Below are positions 7,409 through 18,400 of a DNA stretch of 64,000 nt, piece by piece. The first letter of the stretch is position 1, and each line of letters starts with the position of its first letter. The translations under genes were made by a program, and so were the position numbers. The DNA comes from Algoriphagus boritolerans DSM 17298 = JCM 18970 (lineage in GTDB: Bacteria; Bacteroidota; Bacteroidia; Cytophagales; Cyclobacteriaceae): the NCBI RefSeq assembly GCF_900108085.1, contig NZ_FNVR01000012.1:1-64000 (forward strand). Direction: 5' to 3'. The notes beneath the pieces were generated by a model. That model made no database searches and was not told the origin of the DNA. It saw nothing but the letters and a program-made list of their open reading frames with translations.

Positions 7409-10096
7409 TCATTTCTGAGCAGTTGGTTGCTTGTAAACAGCATGATCTGCATTTCCCCCTGATATTAAGTAAGCCATCAAATCCTTGAGTTCTTCTTCGT
7501 TTAACCTATTGATCAGGCCTGGCATCATGATGGATACCTCTGCGTTTTTCTTGAGGACCACGGTGTTTTTAGGGATTGTCTTAATATCATTGGGAGCAAA
7601 GGGATTTTGAGAAAGGTAATAGTTTGCATCATCCTCATCATTCAGTTTGCCTACAATGGATCCGCCCTCCTTGAGTTCCAGAACAGTCGCATGATATTGA
7701 TCAGAGATCGTTTCACTGGGATTGATCGTTGCTACTAAAATATCCTTAGGTGAGAATCTGGTACCCAACTGAGTCAGATCAGGCCCAATGGCTCCTCCTT
7801 CACCCTGCATGGTATGGCAGGATTGGCAAAGTACCGCAGCATACATGGCTTTACCTTTAACGAGGTCTCGGCCATATAAATTTGCCACCAAAGGTTCAGC
7901 TTCTTCCACTGTCCATCTTCTGCCTGGACCTTCCGGCTGAACACCTGTTTCGATGATGTCATTTCCATTCGCTGTAAGCATTTTCCCCCCTGACATTTCA
8001 TCATATTTCTCAAAATCAGCTTGATCTACACTAGCAAGTGCCATTTTTCTCGCACGATCTATAAAGCCGACATAACTTCTTCCGCCCTTATAGGCAGTTA
8101 AGGCATTGTTGATCCAGGAGAAATATTCATCCCGCTGTGCGGTAGTCCAACCTTTGTCAGCACCACCCAAAACTGTGGCGTAAAATGTCGCCTGTGCAGG
8201 TGGAACATTGGCAAGCATATTGGCGATGTCCATTCCATACTGGGGATTTCTGAAAATCAAATCCGAAGAAGCAGTAAATGTCTTCTGGTAATCAGGGTCA
8301 TCTTTGGCAGTCTTTAGCAAAGCAAGAGTCTTCTCCACCGCTGATGGCGCATCAAGGTGTACCATCAAAATGCTGAGCGAACGATCAAGCATGTTGTCAT
8401 TTGCAGGGTAGTTTGGATCCAAATAAGCAATTAATTGAGGCTTCACAGGTGCAGCACCTTTGTCATAGCGATAGAGAATCACCTCTATCGTTCGGAGCAG
8501 ATCCTGCTTGTCTTTTGCATTTAATCCTGTGTAATCCACCTGCATCAGACTGGTCAGCATGGCGGCTGCATCAGCGTCAGTGGCATGGTGTGCTAAAGCC
8601 AAAATCGCGTGAATCTTTTTGACCGGATCAGTTTCAGCAATAGCCCTTTCTTTCCAAGAAGCTACGGGCTGATGCTCAAGAACTATCCTTGCGGCGTATT
8701 GTACAAAGCGGTCAGCATGTCCGAGTTGTGCCCAAGCCTTTTCCAAACCTTCAGCAGGAGCACCCGATTTGTGGTATTGCTCCAATTCTCTTCTCAATTT
8801 TGCTTCCTGAGGCAAATCAGCTTCAGTGAGGGGAGTGTAGGTATCCAACTCACCGGAATAAGTCACCCGATAAAGATCGGAATCCAACCTTCTTCCTCCC
8901 GTGGCAAAATAAAATGCCCCATCCGGCCCTATGATTCCATCTGTCAATGGAAGCGGGGAACCTGAAATAAATTCCTCAGCAGTAGCATCGTAAGTAGCAC
9001 CGTTTGGGGTCAGATGGATTGCGTAGATAATTCCAAAACTCCAGTCAAAGGCATACAATGCTTTTTTGTATTTGCTTGGAAAATTAGCTCCAAAGCCAAA
9101 CATGGCGTTGGTAGGTGAACCTTGGCCGATATTCAGTACAGCCGGTAAATTGTCCGGATAATTCGGAGACCACTTGGAGTTACCTGTTCTCCAACCAAAT
9201 TCTGACCCACTGGTCACATGGTTGATACGTGTAGGCCGATACCAAGGCATACCAAAATCCCATTCCATATCGGCATCGTAAGCGAAGATATCCCCCACTT
9301 CATTGTAATCGAAATCAAAAGCATTTCTAAATCCTGCGCCGATCAATTCCCAGTCTTTTCCCTCAGGATCGATTCGGGCAATCCATCCACCCGGTGCCAT
9401 TCTGTTGTTGGCATGCCCTCTTGGATCTTTGATCAACGGGAAGAGATTGTCTTCCTGCCATACATTTGGCAGACGGTAAGCATTCATCTCAGGAACGTCC
9501 ACGTGGTTTCCGGCGATCAGATAGATTCCCTTTCCGTCAGGAGTCACTTTCATGCTATGAGGCCCATGTTCCCCTTGTTGGCCTTTCAGTTCACGGATTT
9601 GAGTGACTGTCTCAAATTGATCATCACCATCCAAATCCTGGATTCGATAAAGTCCAGTCGGCTGATTGAAAGTTTCATTCGGGTTGTGATTCACCATTAC
9701 ATACAGTGAATTGAAGGCGTAAAGCAAGCCTTGGGCATAACCCATACCCACTTGGGGTTCGGCTACATTTCCAACGATCAGTTTTTCGACTTTAGGCTTC
9801 ACCGTGCTATCAGAACCTACAGGGGGAAGTTCCAATCGGTATAAAAATCCGTACTGGTCAGAAGTGATCATTCTTCCTTTGTTATCGAAAGTCATCGCCA
9901 CCCAGGAGCCTTGGTCATTCATACCTGGGCTGTAGAGGTGCTCGGCTACAAATCCGTCCGGAAGCTTTAGCTTGTCTATTTTAGGATTGCCGGTAAGCTT
10001 CCGGCCAGATTCTTCTTCTTTTTTGGAGCAGGCAACTGAAATTGCCAGTACTCCAATAAGGAGGAAAAGATTCTTAAGCGTGCTTTTGCGAAACAT
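7409..10096 (-). CDS. PVC-type heme-binding CxxCH lipoprotein with sugar-dehydrogenase-like propeller
   Basis: 895 aa. A lipoprotein signal ends at AISVACSKK (Cys near residue 23). A six-bladed propeller of the soluble glucose/sorbosone dehydrogenase type covers about residues 40-420 (LPDGFVAEHLYSP, HGPHSMKVTPDGKGIYLIAGNH, NAFDFDYNEVGDIFAYDAD, GPDGAFYFATGG). Helical HEAT-like repeats follow at about 430-700. The C-terminal cytochrome c domain has CQSCHTMQGEGG near residue 755 and a Met-rich SIMMPGL as the likely sixth heme ligand. It is probably anchored in the envelope and passes electrons from sugar oxidation to other cytochromes. It lies downstream of SusD. The substrate is unknown. Confidence 0.9.
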   Translation of the reverse strand: MFRKSTLKNLFLLIGVLAISVACSKKEEESGRKLTGNPKIDKLKLPDGFVAEHLYSPGMNDQGSWVAMTFDNKGRMITSDQYGFLYRLELPPVGSDSTVKPKVEKLIVGNVAEPQVGMGYAQGLLYAFNSLYVMVNHNPNETFNQPTGLYRIQDLDGDDQFETVTQIRELKGQQGEHGPHSMKVTPDGKGIYLIAGNHVDVPEMNAYRLPNVWQEDNLFPLIKDPRGHANNRMAPGGWIARIDPEGKDWELIGAGFRNAFDFDYNEVGDIFAYDADMEWDFGMPWYRPTRINHVTSGSEFGWRTGNSKWSPNYPDNLPAVLNIGQGSPTNAMFGFGANFPSKYKKALYAFDWSFGIIYAIHLTPNGATYDATAEEFISGSPLPLTDGIIGPDGAFYFATGGRRLDSDLYRVTYSGELDTYTPLTEADLPQEAKLRRELEQYHKSGAPAEGLEKAWAQLGHADRFVQYAARIVLEHQPVASWKERAIAETDPVKKIHAILALAHHATDADAAAMLTSLMQVDYTGLNAKDKQDLLRTIEVILYRYDKGAAPVKPQLIAYLDPNYPANDNMLDRSLSILMVHLDAPSAVEKTLALLKTAKDDPDYQKTFTASSDLIFRNPQYGMDIANMLANVPPAQATFYATVLGGADKGWTTAQRDEYFSWINNALTAYKGGRSYVGFIDRARKMALASVDQADFEKYDEMSGGKMLTANGNDIIETGVQPEGPGRRWTVEEAEPLVANLYGRDLVKGKAMYAAVLCQSCHTMQGEGGAIGPDLTQLGTRFSPKDILVATINPSETISDQYHATVLELKEGGSIVGKLNDEDDANYYLSQNPFAPNDIKTIPKNTVVLKKNAEVSIMMPGLINRLNEEELKDLMAYLISGGNADHAVYKQPTAQK

Positions 10097-10421
10097 ATTT
10101 TTTTGGGATTATTGAATTGCGGGTAAATAAAATTTAATCTGTTTAAAATTTGATTTTCAATGGCCATCCCGATAGCTATCGAGAGGAATCTTCAAATAAA
10201 TGATAATCATTCCACTATGTGTCGGTTACGACATGCTTGATTTTATAGAGTTCAAGTTGAGGAATATTTATTCAGGGGAAAAGCCATTCACGAAAGCTAT
10301 TTACTTTCTGTCAAGTATTTAACTGTCCTGCTATCTCGGGGTAGGAAGAAAATAACCCAACAACTTTCGGATTATAACAATCTTACCGGATGTCGGGCTA
10401 TTTGAATTGAAGAAAACCAAC
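10097..10421. other. Intergenic region between the cytochrome gene and susD
   Basis: No coding potential is seen. 10168-10185 is a second copy of the CCCGATAGCTATCG palindrome. 10322-10335 (ACTGTCCTGCTATC) is a further copy of the AGGACAG-type word. A promoter for the cytochrome gene probably lies here, but I could not place one with confidence. Confidence 0.5.
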
Positions 10422-11933
10422 TTAGAAATAAGGACTCAAATCAGATTCAGCTGCGGGATAAGCATAAAACTTATTAAGATTTGTAAACACATTGTTTCGA
10501 GGTACAGCTCCGGCAATCGGCGGATAATAATAGGCTCTGGGGTTTGCCACTACCCGCTGACCGAACGGAACTATAATCTCCTGAATTCGGTCTGTCCGCT
10601 GAATATCAAACCAGCGCTTGTTTTCAAATGCCAATTCAACTCTTCTTTCCTTGAAAATAGCCTCGCGGACATCAGCTTGACCTGAGGCGGTGGTTGCTGC
10701 CAGTCCTGCTCTACTTCTGACTTGGTTGAGTAGAGGAATGGCCTGAGCTGTTTTACCCTGCTCATTTAGAGCCTCTGCCATGAACAGTAAAACCTCCGCG
10801 TAACGGTAAATCGGAAAGTTCATTCCGTGATTGTTATGCTGGGAATGCGCGCTTTCGAATTTTTTGATGTAGGGTAAAGTTTTTGGATCCTGAAAAGCTC
10901 CTGCCAAAAAGACGTAACCGATAGATGCATCTTTTCTCAGGTCTCCCTCTTCATAAGCCGCAATAATATCCGGAGTTGGAATATTATTTCCTTCACCGTC
11001 GATCGGCTGGGCATTGTTAGTCCCCATAATCGGCTGAAGTTCGGCAGCTGATATAGGCCTGGGCATAAACTGATACATGAAATTTCCCTGTAATCCTGCC
11101 GCTCCTTCAATAAACTGAACCTCAAAAACTGACTCCGCATTGTTTTTATTCGCAGCATTTTCAGAAAAGGCCATGTCATAAGAAGCCATCAAGGTATACT
11201 GACCACTGGATATTACCGGACTCAAGACCTGCTCGGCTTCTGCCCACTTTTTCTGATTGATGTAGACATTTGCCAATAGCGTACGTGCAGCACCGGAGGT
11301 TACCCGTCCTGGTTGCTGGGCAGCTTTGTCAAGCAATAGTGGAATAGCGGCCACCAAGTCAGTCTCAATCTGAGCATAAACTGCCGGTTCCGGAGACAAA
11401 TCCAAAGCCGCCTCTGATCTTACTGCAACTGGTGTAAGATGAAGCGGAACACTTCCAAAATACCGAGCCAATTCAAAGTAGGCATAAGCTCTTAGAAAAA
11501 GGGCCTGGCCTTTCAAATTACCCTTGACCGCAGCATCAAAATTCACCTCATCAATTAATGCCAAAATTTGATTAGTCCTGGCAATAATCAGGTAATCCTG
11601 TCTCCATTGGTTGAGTACGTGTACATTTGCAGTAGTCCCATTTGATTCAGGCACCGAAAAATCCGCCAAATCTTCCTGATTATCTACAGCTCCGAAAAGT
11701 ACATTTCGCACGTAGTAGGTATTGTCTGAATGCATTTCCGACAAAAGCCAAGAACGATCGTTGGTAATGGTACGCAATGGGGAATAAGCTGCATTGACAG
11801 CTTGCTCAAAGTCATTCTGATTTTTAAAGAAAGTGGCCGAGCTCAACTGTGTCTCAGGCACCACGGTCAGAAAGTCTTCACAGCTGGTCAGAAACAAACT
11901 GGCTGAAAGTAATCCTATGATATATTTTTTCAT
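10422..11933 (-). CDS. susD: RagB/SusD family nutrient uptake outer membrane lipoprotein
   Basis: 503 aa. The signal MKKYIIGLLSASLFLTSCEDFL has a lipobox Cys near residue 18. TPR-like helices follow (ALFLRAYAYFELARYFGSVPL near 145, LLANVYINQKKWAEAEQVL near 220), then the conserved C-terminal EALNEQGKTAQAIPLLNQVRSRAG and ERRVELAFENKRWFDIQR. SusD proteins are the surface lids of SusC transporters and bind the glycan. It starts 45 bp after the SusC stop in the same operon. Its place inside a sugar-redox locus suggests that the pair imports this locus's substrate. Confidence 0.97.
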   Translation of the reverse strand: MKKYIIGLLSASLFLTSCEDFLTVVPETQLSSATFFKNQNDFEQAVNAAYSPLRTITNDRSWLLSEMHSDNTYYVRNVLFGAVDNQEDLADFSVPESNGTTANVHVLNQWRQDYLIIARTNQILALIDEVNFDAAVKGNLKGQALFLRAYAYFELARYFGSVPLHLTPVAVRSEAALDLSPEPAVYAQIETDLVAAIPLLLDKAAQQPGRVTSGAARTLLANVYINQKKWAEAEQVLSPVISSGQYTLMASYDMAFSENAANKNNAESVFEVQFIEGAAGLQGNFMYQFMPRPISAAELQPIMGTNNAQPIDGEGNNIPTPDIIAAYEEGDLRKDASIGYVFLAGAFQDPKTLPYIKKFESAHSQHNNHGMNFPIYRYAEVLLFMAEALNEQGKTAQAIPLLNQVRSRAGLAATTASGQADVREAIFKERRVELAFENKRWFDIQRTDRIQEIIVPFGQRVVANPRAYYYPPIAGAVPRNNVFTNLNKFYAYPAAESDLSPYF

Positions 11934-11978
11934 TTTTTTGTCTTTTGGAGTTTAATAAAACTGTCTGATACCCGGAGA

Positions 11979-14900
11979 TTAAAAGTTCACATTAACCCCG
12001 AAGGTAATCGTGCGAGGCACTGGATATCCTGCCAGATCGATACCAGGGCTTAAGTTTCCTCCATCCCCCTGCCCATTATCCTGCATACTGACCTCAGGAT
12101 TGGAGCCTCCCCAGTAGGGTGTAAATACCCAAAGGTTTTGTCCAGAGGCATAGACTCTTGCAGATTTCACAGACTTTGGAAGTTTTTTGAAGGTATAACC
12201 TAAAGTGATATTTCGAATAGTGAAATAAGACGCATCCCATACAAAGTTGCTGTTTGGCCAATCACGCTCCACACCGGTGACATTACCTCCACCTACCGTG
12301 GTCCCAAAGATTCCCGCACCGGGGTTTTCAGGTGACCTAAATCTATCCCTTGCTCTTCTCACCATGTTAAACACCCCATCCAGATTCGCTGTACTGAATA
12401 GGTGCCTCATGTAAAGCTCATTACCTTCAGATCCTGAGGCTGTTATGCTGGCGTCCCAGTTTTTAAATGTGAAATTATTTACAATTCCATACACAAAATC
12501 CGGAAATGGATTTCCGATGATTGTTCGATCGTCATTGTCTCCCCCAAAAGTGATCACCCCGTCTCCATTCACATCTTCCAGTTTGATGCTACCGACAGTA
12601 GATCTTCCTGGAATCTTTGGAGAATCGGCCAAATCCTCAGCGTTTGCATAATTCCCTAATTTATTTAAGCCATAAAACTGACCAAAAGGCTTGCCCACTT
12701 GGGTAATGTGAAACTGACCGTAAACTCTGTCAATCCCATCTGCCAAAGCAATCACCTCATTTCTGTTGAAGGAGATGTTTGCATTCACACTCCATCTGAA
12801 ATTCGATGTGTTTACCGGAATTGCGTTTATCGCAAATTCATGTCCCCAAAACTTAATTTCTCCGATGTTATCATTGAAATTGGTAAAGCCGGACTCCTGA
12901 GGAATCTGCACCGCATAGAGCAAGTTGGTGGTGTTTTTAGTATAGAAATCATAGACAAAGGACACTCTGTCATCCCAAAGTCCCAAGTCCAATCCGATAT
13001 CAAACTGTGAGGTGGTCTCCCATCCCAGGTTATTGTTTTGAAGTGAAGTGATGGCTGCACCGGGTACAATTGTATTTCCAAATACCGTGTTGATGGTATT
13101 ATTGACCAAGGCATAAGAAGTATAGTTACCGATATTATTATTACCCGTAACACCATAACTGGCTCTTAACTTAGTAAATGAAATAGTCGGATTGTCCGCT
13201 AAGAACCCTTCGTCAGAAAGCACCCAACCCACAGAAGTGGAGGGAAATACTCCCCATCTGTTATCTGCACCGAATCGAGAGGAACCATCCGCTCTCATTG
13301 AAGCAGTAAACAGGTATTTGCTTTTGAAATTATAGGTCAATCGGGAAAAGACCGAGGTTAGCGACCATTCTTCCACACCACTGATGGTACCGCCTCTGTT
13401 GATGTTTAAAGCACCTTGGATGGTAGGAAGGCGATCATCCGCATAGGTATCTGCCTGAACTCGGGTACGGTCTCTTCTGAATGTCTGATTGGAAAAACCA
13501 CCTAAGACCTGGAAGTTATGATCACCGATAGACTTATCATAAGTCACGATATTTTCATTCAACCAGGAAAAATCTTCGATGTCATCCCGAACAGAAACCG
13601 CAACGGTAGGAATCGCAACGTTGATTGCCGAGGTAGCTGTGGATGGGTTGAAAGAGAAAAATCTTGAATTCCGAGTTTCAGCATTAAAAGTTGATTTTAC
13701 TGATAAACCTTTTATCGGTTTCCACTCCGCGTAAGTATTTGCTAACACACTGACTACCAGTGTTTCATTGGTGATTTCGTCAGCAGATCTTAGCCAGTTG
13801 GGATACGCAAAAATGTTACCTGTATTTGCCGGAAAGCGATTGAAGAAGGTCAATTCTCCTTCCTCATCATATATCGGCATGACCGGCCAAGTATGCAAGG
13901 CATTAAACAAAATGCCCGTTCCTCTAGAACCGTCAGTTCGTGGCGTATTGTCTTTTACGTAGTTTGGGGCGACATTGACTCCAATATTTACTTTATCCGA
14001 AATTGCATAATCTGTATTCATTCGTAGTGAAAATCGCTCATAATCCGTATTTCTTACCACTCCCTTTTGATCAAACACGCCGGCAATAATCGCTGTATTG
14101 ACTTTTTCTTTATTTGATGTAACCGTTAAGTTGTAACTGGTGATCGGAGCGGTCTCCAGCATGGCACCGTACCAATCATTGGTTTTCCCCCGGTATTGTG
14201 CAGGATTTTGAAAAACATCAGGAACAGGCTGTCCGGCATCTTCGTAGTACTCTTTTTTAAATTGAGCAAATTCCTCTGCATTCATCATTTCCAACCTCCC
14301 TTGTTCAGGTACCTGCTGGAAGCCTGTGAAAACATTTAAATTAACACTGGTTAGGCCAGCTTTTCCCTTTTTGGTTGTGATTAAAACTACACCATTAGCA
14401 GCTCTCGAACCATAAAGTGAGGTGGAGGCCGCATCTTTCAGCACAGAAATGTCCTCGATTTCATCCGGGTTGATGGAATTAATATCTCCAGTAATTGGAA
14501 ATCCATCCACCACATAGAGCGGGGCACTTCCTCCGGAGACTGATAGTTGGCCTCTGATTCTGACATTCATCCCCTGACCCGGACGACCGGTTGTCTGATT
14601 TATCTGAACACCAGCAAGTCTGCCCTGAAGTTTTTGCGCTATAGAAGACACCGGCAAGTCGGCCAATTCTTTTCCGTTGACTGACTGAATGGAACCGGTC
14701 ACTTCCTTTTTTATTTGGCTACCATAGCCGACTACCACTACTTCGGAAAGGTCCGAGGTGGAAAGATCCAGTGTCACATTGTAGGTAGTTTGTCCTCCTA
14801 TTACGGCCACTTCTTTTGTGGTATAGCCTACAAAACTGACTACCAAAGTTTCACCTGCGGCAGCCTCAATGGAAAAATTTCCATCGATGTCAGTGACCGT

Positions 14901-15074
14901 ACCACGCTGGGTTCCTTTGACCAGGACCAGAGCGCCCGGTACCGGTTCTCCTTCGGATGTGATTACACCCCGGACAGATTGGGTCTGCCCAAAACTCGTT
15001 ACGCTTATGCAAAACATAAGCAACAAAAATCCGACTAGCCGGACTTTCATCTTAGATAGATAGTGGTTATTCAT
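11979..15074 (-). CDS. susC: SusC/RagA family TonB-linked outer membrane transporter
   Basis: About 1031 aa from the ATG at 15072-15074 (MNNHYLSKMK); a 13-residue longer reading is less likely. A signal peptide ends near FGQT. A carboxypeptidase-regulatory-like domain follows (VRGVITSEGEPVPGALVLVKG to about residue 110), then the SEVVVVGYGSQ TonB box region, a plug (PVSSIAQKLQGRLAGVQI, LYVVDGFPI, IEDISVLKDAASTSLYGSRA) and a long beta-barrel ending in VPRTITFGVNVNF with an aromatic last residue. There is no STN domain, so it is unlikely to signal through an anti-sigma factor. It imports oligosaccharides or another ligand with SusD. Its control region is shared divergently with the gene at 15429. 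Confidence 0.97.
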   Translation of the reverse strand: MNNHYLSKMKVRLVGFLLLMFCISVTSFGQTQSVRGVITSEGEPVPGALVLVKGTQRGTVTDIDGNFSIEAAAGETLVVSFVGYTTKEVAVIGGQTTYNVTLDLSTSDLSEVVVVGYGSQIKKEVTGSIQSVNGKELADLPVSSIAQKLQGRLAGVQINQTTGRPGQGMNVRIRGQLSVSGGSAPLYVVDGFPITGDINSINPDEIEDISVLKDAASTSLYGSRAANGVVLITTKKGKAGLTSVNLNVFTGFQQVPEQGRLEMMNAEEFAQFKKEYYEDAGQPVPDVFQNPAQYRGKTNDWYGAMLETAPITSYNLTVTSNKEKVNTAIIAGVFDQKGVVRNTDYERFSLRMNTDYAISDKVNIGVNVAPNYVKDNTPRTDGSRGTGILFNALHTWPVMPIYDEEGELTFFNRFPANTGNIFAYPNWLRSADEITNETLVVSVLANTYAEWKPIKGLSVKSTFNAETRNSRFFSFNPSTATSAINVAIPTVAVSVRDDIEDFSWLNENIVTYDKSIGDHNFQVLGGFSNQTFRRDRTRVQADTYADDRLPTIQGALNINRGGTISGVEEWSLTSVFSRLTYNFKSKYLFTASMRADGSSRFGADNRWGVFPSTSVGWVLSDEGFLADNPTISFTKLRASYGVTGNNNIGNYTSYALVNNTINTVFGNTIVPGAAITSLQNNNLGWETTSQFDIGLDLGLWDDRVSFVYDFYTKNTTNLLYAVQIPQESGFTNFNDNIGEIKFWGHEFAINAIPVNTSNFRWSVNANISFNRNEVIALADGIDRVYGQFHITQVGKPFGQFYGLNKLGNYANAEDLADSPKIPGRSTVGSIKLEDVNGDGVITFGGDNDDRTIIGNPFPDFVYGIVNNFTFKNWDASITASGSEGNELYMRHLFSTANLDGVFNMVRRARDRFRSPENPGAGIFGTTVGGGNVTGVERDWPNSNFVWDASYFTIRNITLGYTFKKLPKSVKSARVYASGQNLWVFTPYWGGSNPEVSMQDNGQGDGGNLSPGIDLAGYPVPRTITFGVNVNF

Positions 15075-15428
15075 AGGAACGGGTTTAATTGTATTGAAAA
15101 TAATTCCACCCAATTACACCATATAAATAACAGTCCCTATCCTGCCCAATCCTGCAAAACTTATTACAAATCATGGTTTTGGAGCAGGACAGGACAGGAT
15201 GGTAATAGAAAAAAATAAGTTTCATTTTATCGTTTTTTCACTATCCTTCTATGTAAAAAAATAAAATAACAGGATACTACAGGACTGATATAATATATCA
15301 TTTATAGAAGGTTTTTAAATACCCATAATTGTGCCTTTGGTTTTAACTATATTAAACTCACTTATATATATAGGAGTTGTAATTAACCATCTTTCTCCCT
15401 ATACTTAATTCATATTTCAAATAACCCT
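15075..15428. promoter_or_regulatory. Divergent control region with repeated AGGACAGGAT motifs
   Basis: This is the divergent spacer between susC and the SGNH-cytochrome gene. Copies of the CAGGAYA word occur on both strands: CTATCCTGCCCAATCCTGC (15137-15155), AGCAGGACAGGACAGGATGG (15183-15202), CTATCCTTCTATG (15241) and AACAGGATACTACAGGACTG (15268-15287). The direct-repeat spacing suggests a regulator binding to both promoters. No ORF is seen here. Confidence 0.5.
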
Positions 15429-18400
15429 ATGAACTCACCCAAAATGCGCCTTGGCCAAGTCCTTTTTGTTTTAAGCCTATTCTTTTTTTCAGCCTGTACC
15501 AAAGAAAAAACACTAGAAATCCGAAAAAACTCACGAATCACGCTTGTTGGAAACAATCTCGGTTCCAGGATGATGCATTATGGACTTTTTGAAACTGAAT
15601 TACACCTACGCTATCCTGATAGCACCTTATTTATAAGAAACCTCTGCGATCCGGGCGATACACCCGGCTTCCGTCCCCGATCCGGCACCAATGACCCCTG
15701 GGCCTTTCCGGGTGCTGCCGATTTTCAGACAGAATTTGCCACTAAATCAGGAAGCGAGGGCTTTTTGGAGAAACCTGATCAGTGGCTGACACGACTTCAG
15801 GCTGATATTGTGATTGGGTTCTTTGGGTTCAATGAATCGTTTCAGGGTCAGGATGGATTGGAAAACTTCAAAGCAGAACTCGAAGCCTGGATTCGTCACT
15901 CCAAATCCCAACAATATAACGGCAAAACTGCTCCTCAGCTCGCTTTGGTATCTCCCATTGCTTTTGAAGATATCACAGCGATAAAGGACGTTCCTGACGG
16001 AAAAAAGGAAAACGAAAATCTAAAGCTTTATACCGATGCAATCAAAGAACTGGCCGCAAAGCATGAACTTGTATTTGTGGATGCTTTCGCAGAAAGTCAA
16101 AAGTGGTACTCCCAATCGGATGAACCCCTTACCATCGATGGTTCGCAACTCAATGAAGCCGGCTACGCTAAACTGGCCGTTTTTCTTGCCGATAAGTTGT
16201 TTGGAAAAGAAGACCGAAAAGCGGAAGATAACCGGGATTTGATTCATCAAGCCGTGATGGAGAAAAACTGGATGTGGACCAATGACTACAAAATTCCGAA
16301 TGGAGTTCATGTATTTGGCCGGAGATACGATCCCTTTGGTCCGGATAATTATCCGTTCGAACTGGAAAAAATCCGTCAGATGACCGCCATTCGCGATACC
16401 GCCATTTGGGAAGCTGCCTCCGGAAAGGTGAAAGATCTAGTTGGCGCAGACGCAAAAACCAGACCGCTCCCTGAGGTGGAAACCAATTACAATCCTCAAG
16501 CCAACGGTAGCCTGGAATACAAGTATGGAGAAGATGCTTTAAGCACTTTGAAAGTCCCTGAAGGCTACAAAATCGAGCTTTTTGCATCAGAAGAAGAATT
16601 TCCTGACTTGGCGAATCCTGTCCAACTTTCGTTTGACAACAAAGGTAGACTGTGGGTAGCCACCATGCCAAGCTATCCGCACTATAAACCCGGCGATCCC
16701 AGACCATCCGACAAACTCATCATCCTAGAGGATGTGGACGGAGATGGTAAGGCAGACAGACAGACCACTTTTGCAGATAATCTGCACATACCAGTCGGCT
16801 TCGAGATCGCTCCTGAGGGAGTCTATGTTTCCCAAGGAAACAACCTGATCATCCTGATCGATGAAAACGGCGATGACAAGGCAGACCGTAAAGAAATACT
16901 TCTCAGCGGATTCGACGATCATGACACCCACCATGCCATTTCGGCGTTCACCACAGACGAATCGGGAGCAATCTATATGGCTGAGGGAGTTTTCCTTCAC
17001 ACCAATGTTGAAACATCTTATGGCCCAGTCCGGGCTTCAAACGGTGGTTTTTATCGATTCGAACCAAAAAGACACAAGTTGGAGCGGGTCAGTCAGGTAA
17101 ATATCCCGAATCCTTGGGGAATTGCTTTTGATGCCTGGGGGCAAAATTTCTATGCCGAAACCTCCGGTCCAAACGTCAACTGGATGCTTCCGGGCTCGAC
17201 GTTACCCCGCTATGGAAACAGCAACTTCAAAGGTCCAAATCTGATTGAAAGGGCACACCTGGTCAGACCAACTTCCGGACTGGAATTCATTTACAGTCGC
17301 CACTTCCCGGATGAGGTTCAGGGCGATTTGATCATCAACAATACGATTGGCTTCCTTGGAACCAAACAGCATCAGGTTTTCGAAGACACGGTCGGATTTA
17401 CCACCAAATGGAGACAGGATTTGATCGTGTCTGCTGATCGAAATTTCCGGCCTGTGGATATGGAGATTGCCCCTGACGGTTCACTTTACGTCGTTGATTG
17501 GCACAATATCCTGATCGGACACATGCAGCACAATGCCCGCGATCCGCTGAGAGACCATGTTCATGGCAGAATTTACAGAGTGACTTATCCATCGCGACCG
17601 TTGGTTACTCCGGCAAAAGTGGCAGGCGCAAACATTCCTGAATTACTGGAAAACCTGAAACTTCCTGAGTACAGAACTCGATACAGAACCCGTCGTGAAC
17701 TTAGAGGCCGTGAAAAAGCGGAGGTCTTTTCAGCGGTGCAAGACTGGGTCAAGTCTCTGGATAAAAACGATCCCAATTACGAGCATCATTTGCTCGAGGG
17801 CCTTTGGGTCACCTGGGGTATCAACCAAGTAGATCAGGACCTGTTGAAACAATTGCTTCAATCCAAAGACCATCGGGTAAGAGCAGCAGCTACCCGGGTA
17901 GTAAGATACACCGGGCATCAGGTCAAAGACCAGGCAGACCTCCTAATGGCAGCTGCCAAAGACCCGCATGGACGGGTAAGAATGGAGGCGATTGCAGCAG
18001 CATCCTGGTTACCGAGAGCTATTGGGATCCCAATTTTGGCAGAAGCTGAAAGGCAACCCAAGGACAAAACTTGGATACCGGGAACGCTAGAAACTGCCGT
18101 CGCCCATCTGAACGGACTTTCTGTTCGGGAGAAAAAAGAAGAAGACATCAAATCCTCACTCACGGGATCGGATCGGGAGCTGTTTGTGCTGGGTAAAGAG
18201 ATCTATGCCCGAGAAGGCTTCTGCAGCACCTGCCATCAGGCTGACGGTGCCGGCTTGACTGCTTCCCAATTCCCTCCGCTTCGAGGCACTCCCTGGGTGA
18301 CGGGAAGCCCGGAGCGTTTGATCAAAATCGTGCTCAAAGGAATTATGGGACCTATCGAGGTGGCGGGGAAGGAATATCCCGGGCAGGTACCGATGACACC

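Noticed and set aside
16168-16707. Minus-strand frame of 179 codons inside the SGNH-cytochrome gene
   Set aside because: The plus-strand protein is clearly conserved here; the reverse frame has no family pattern.
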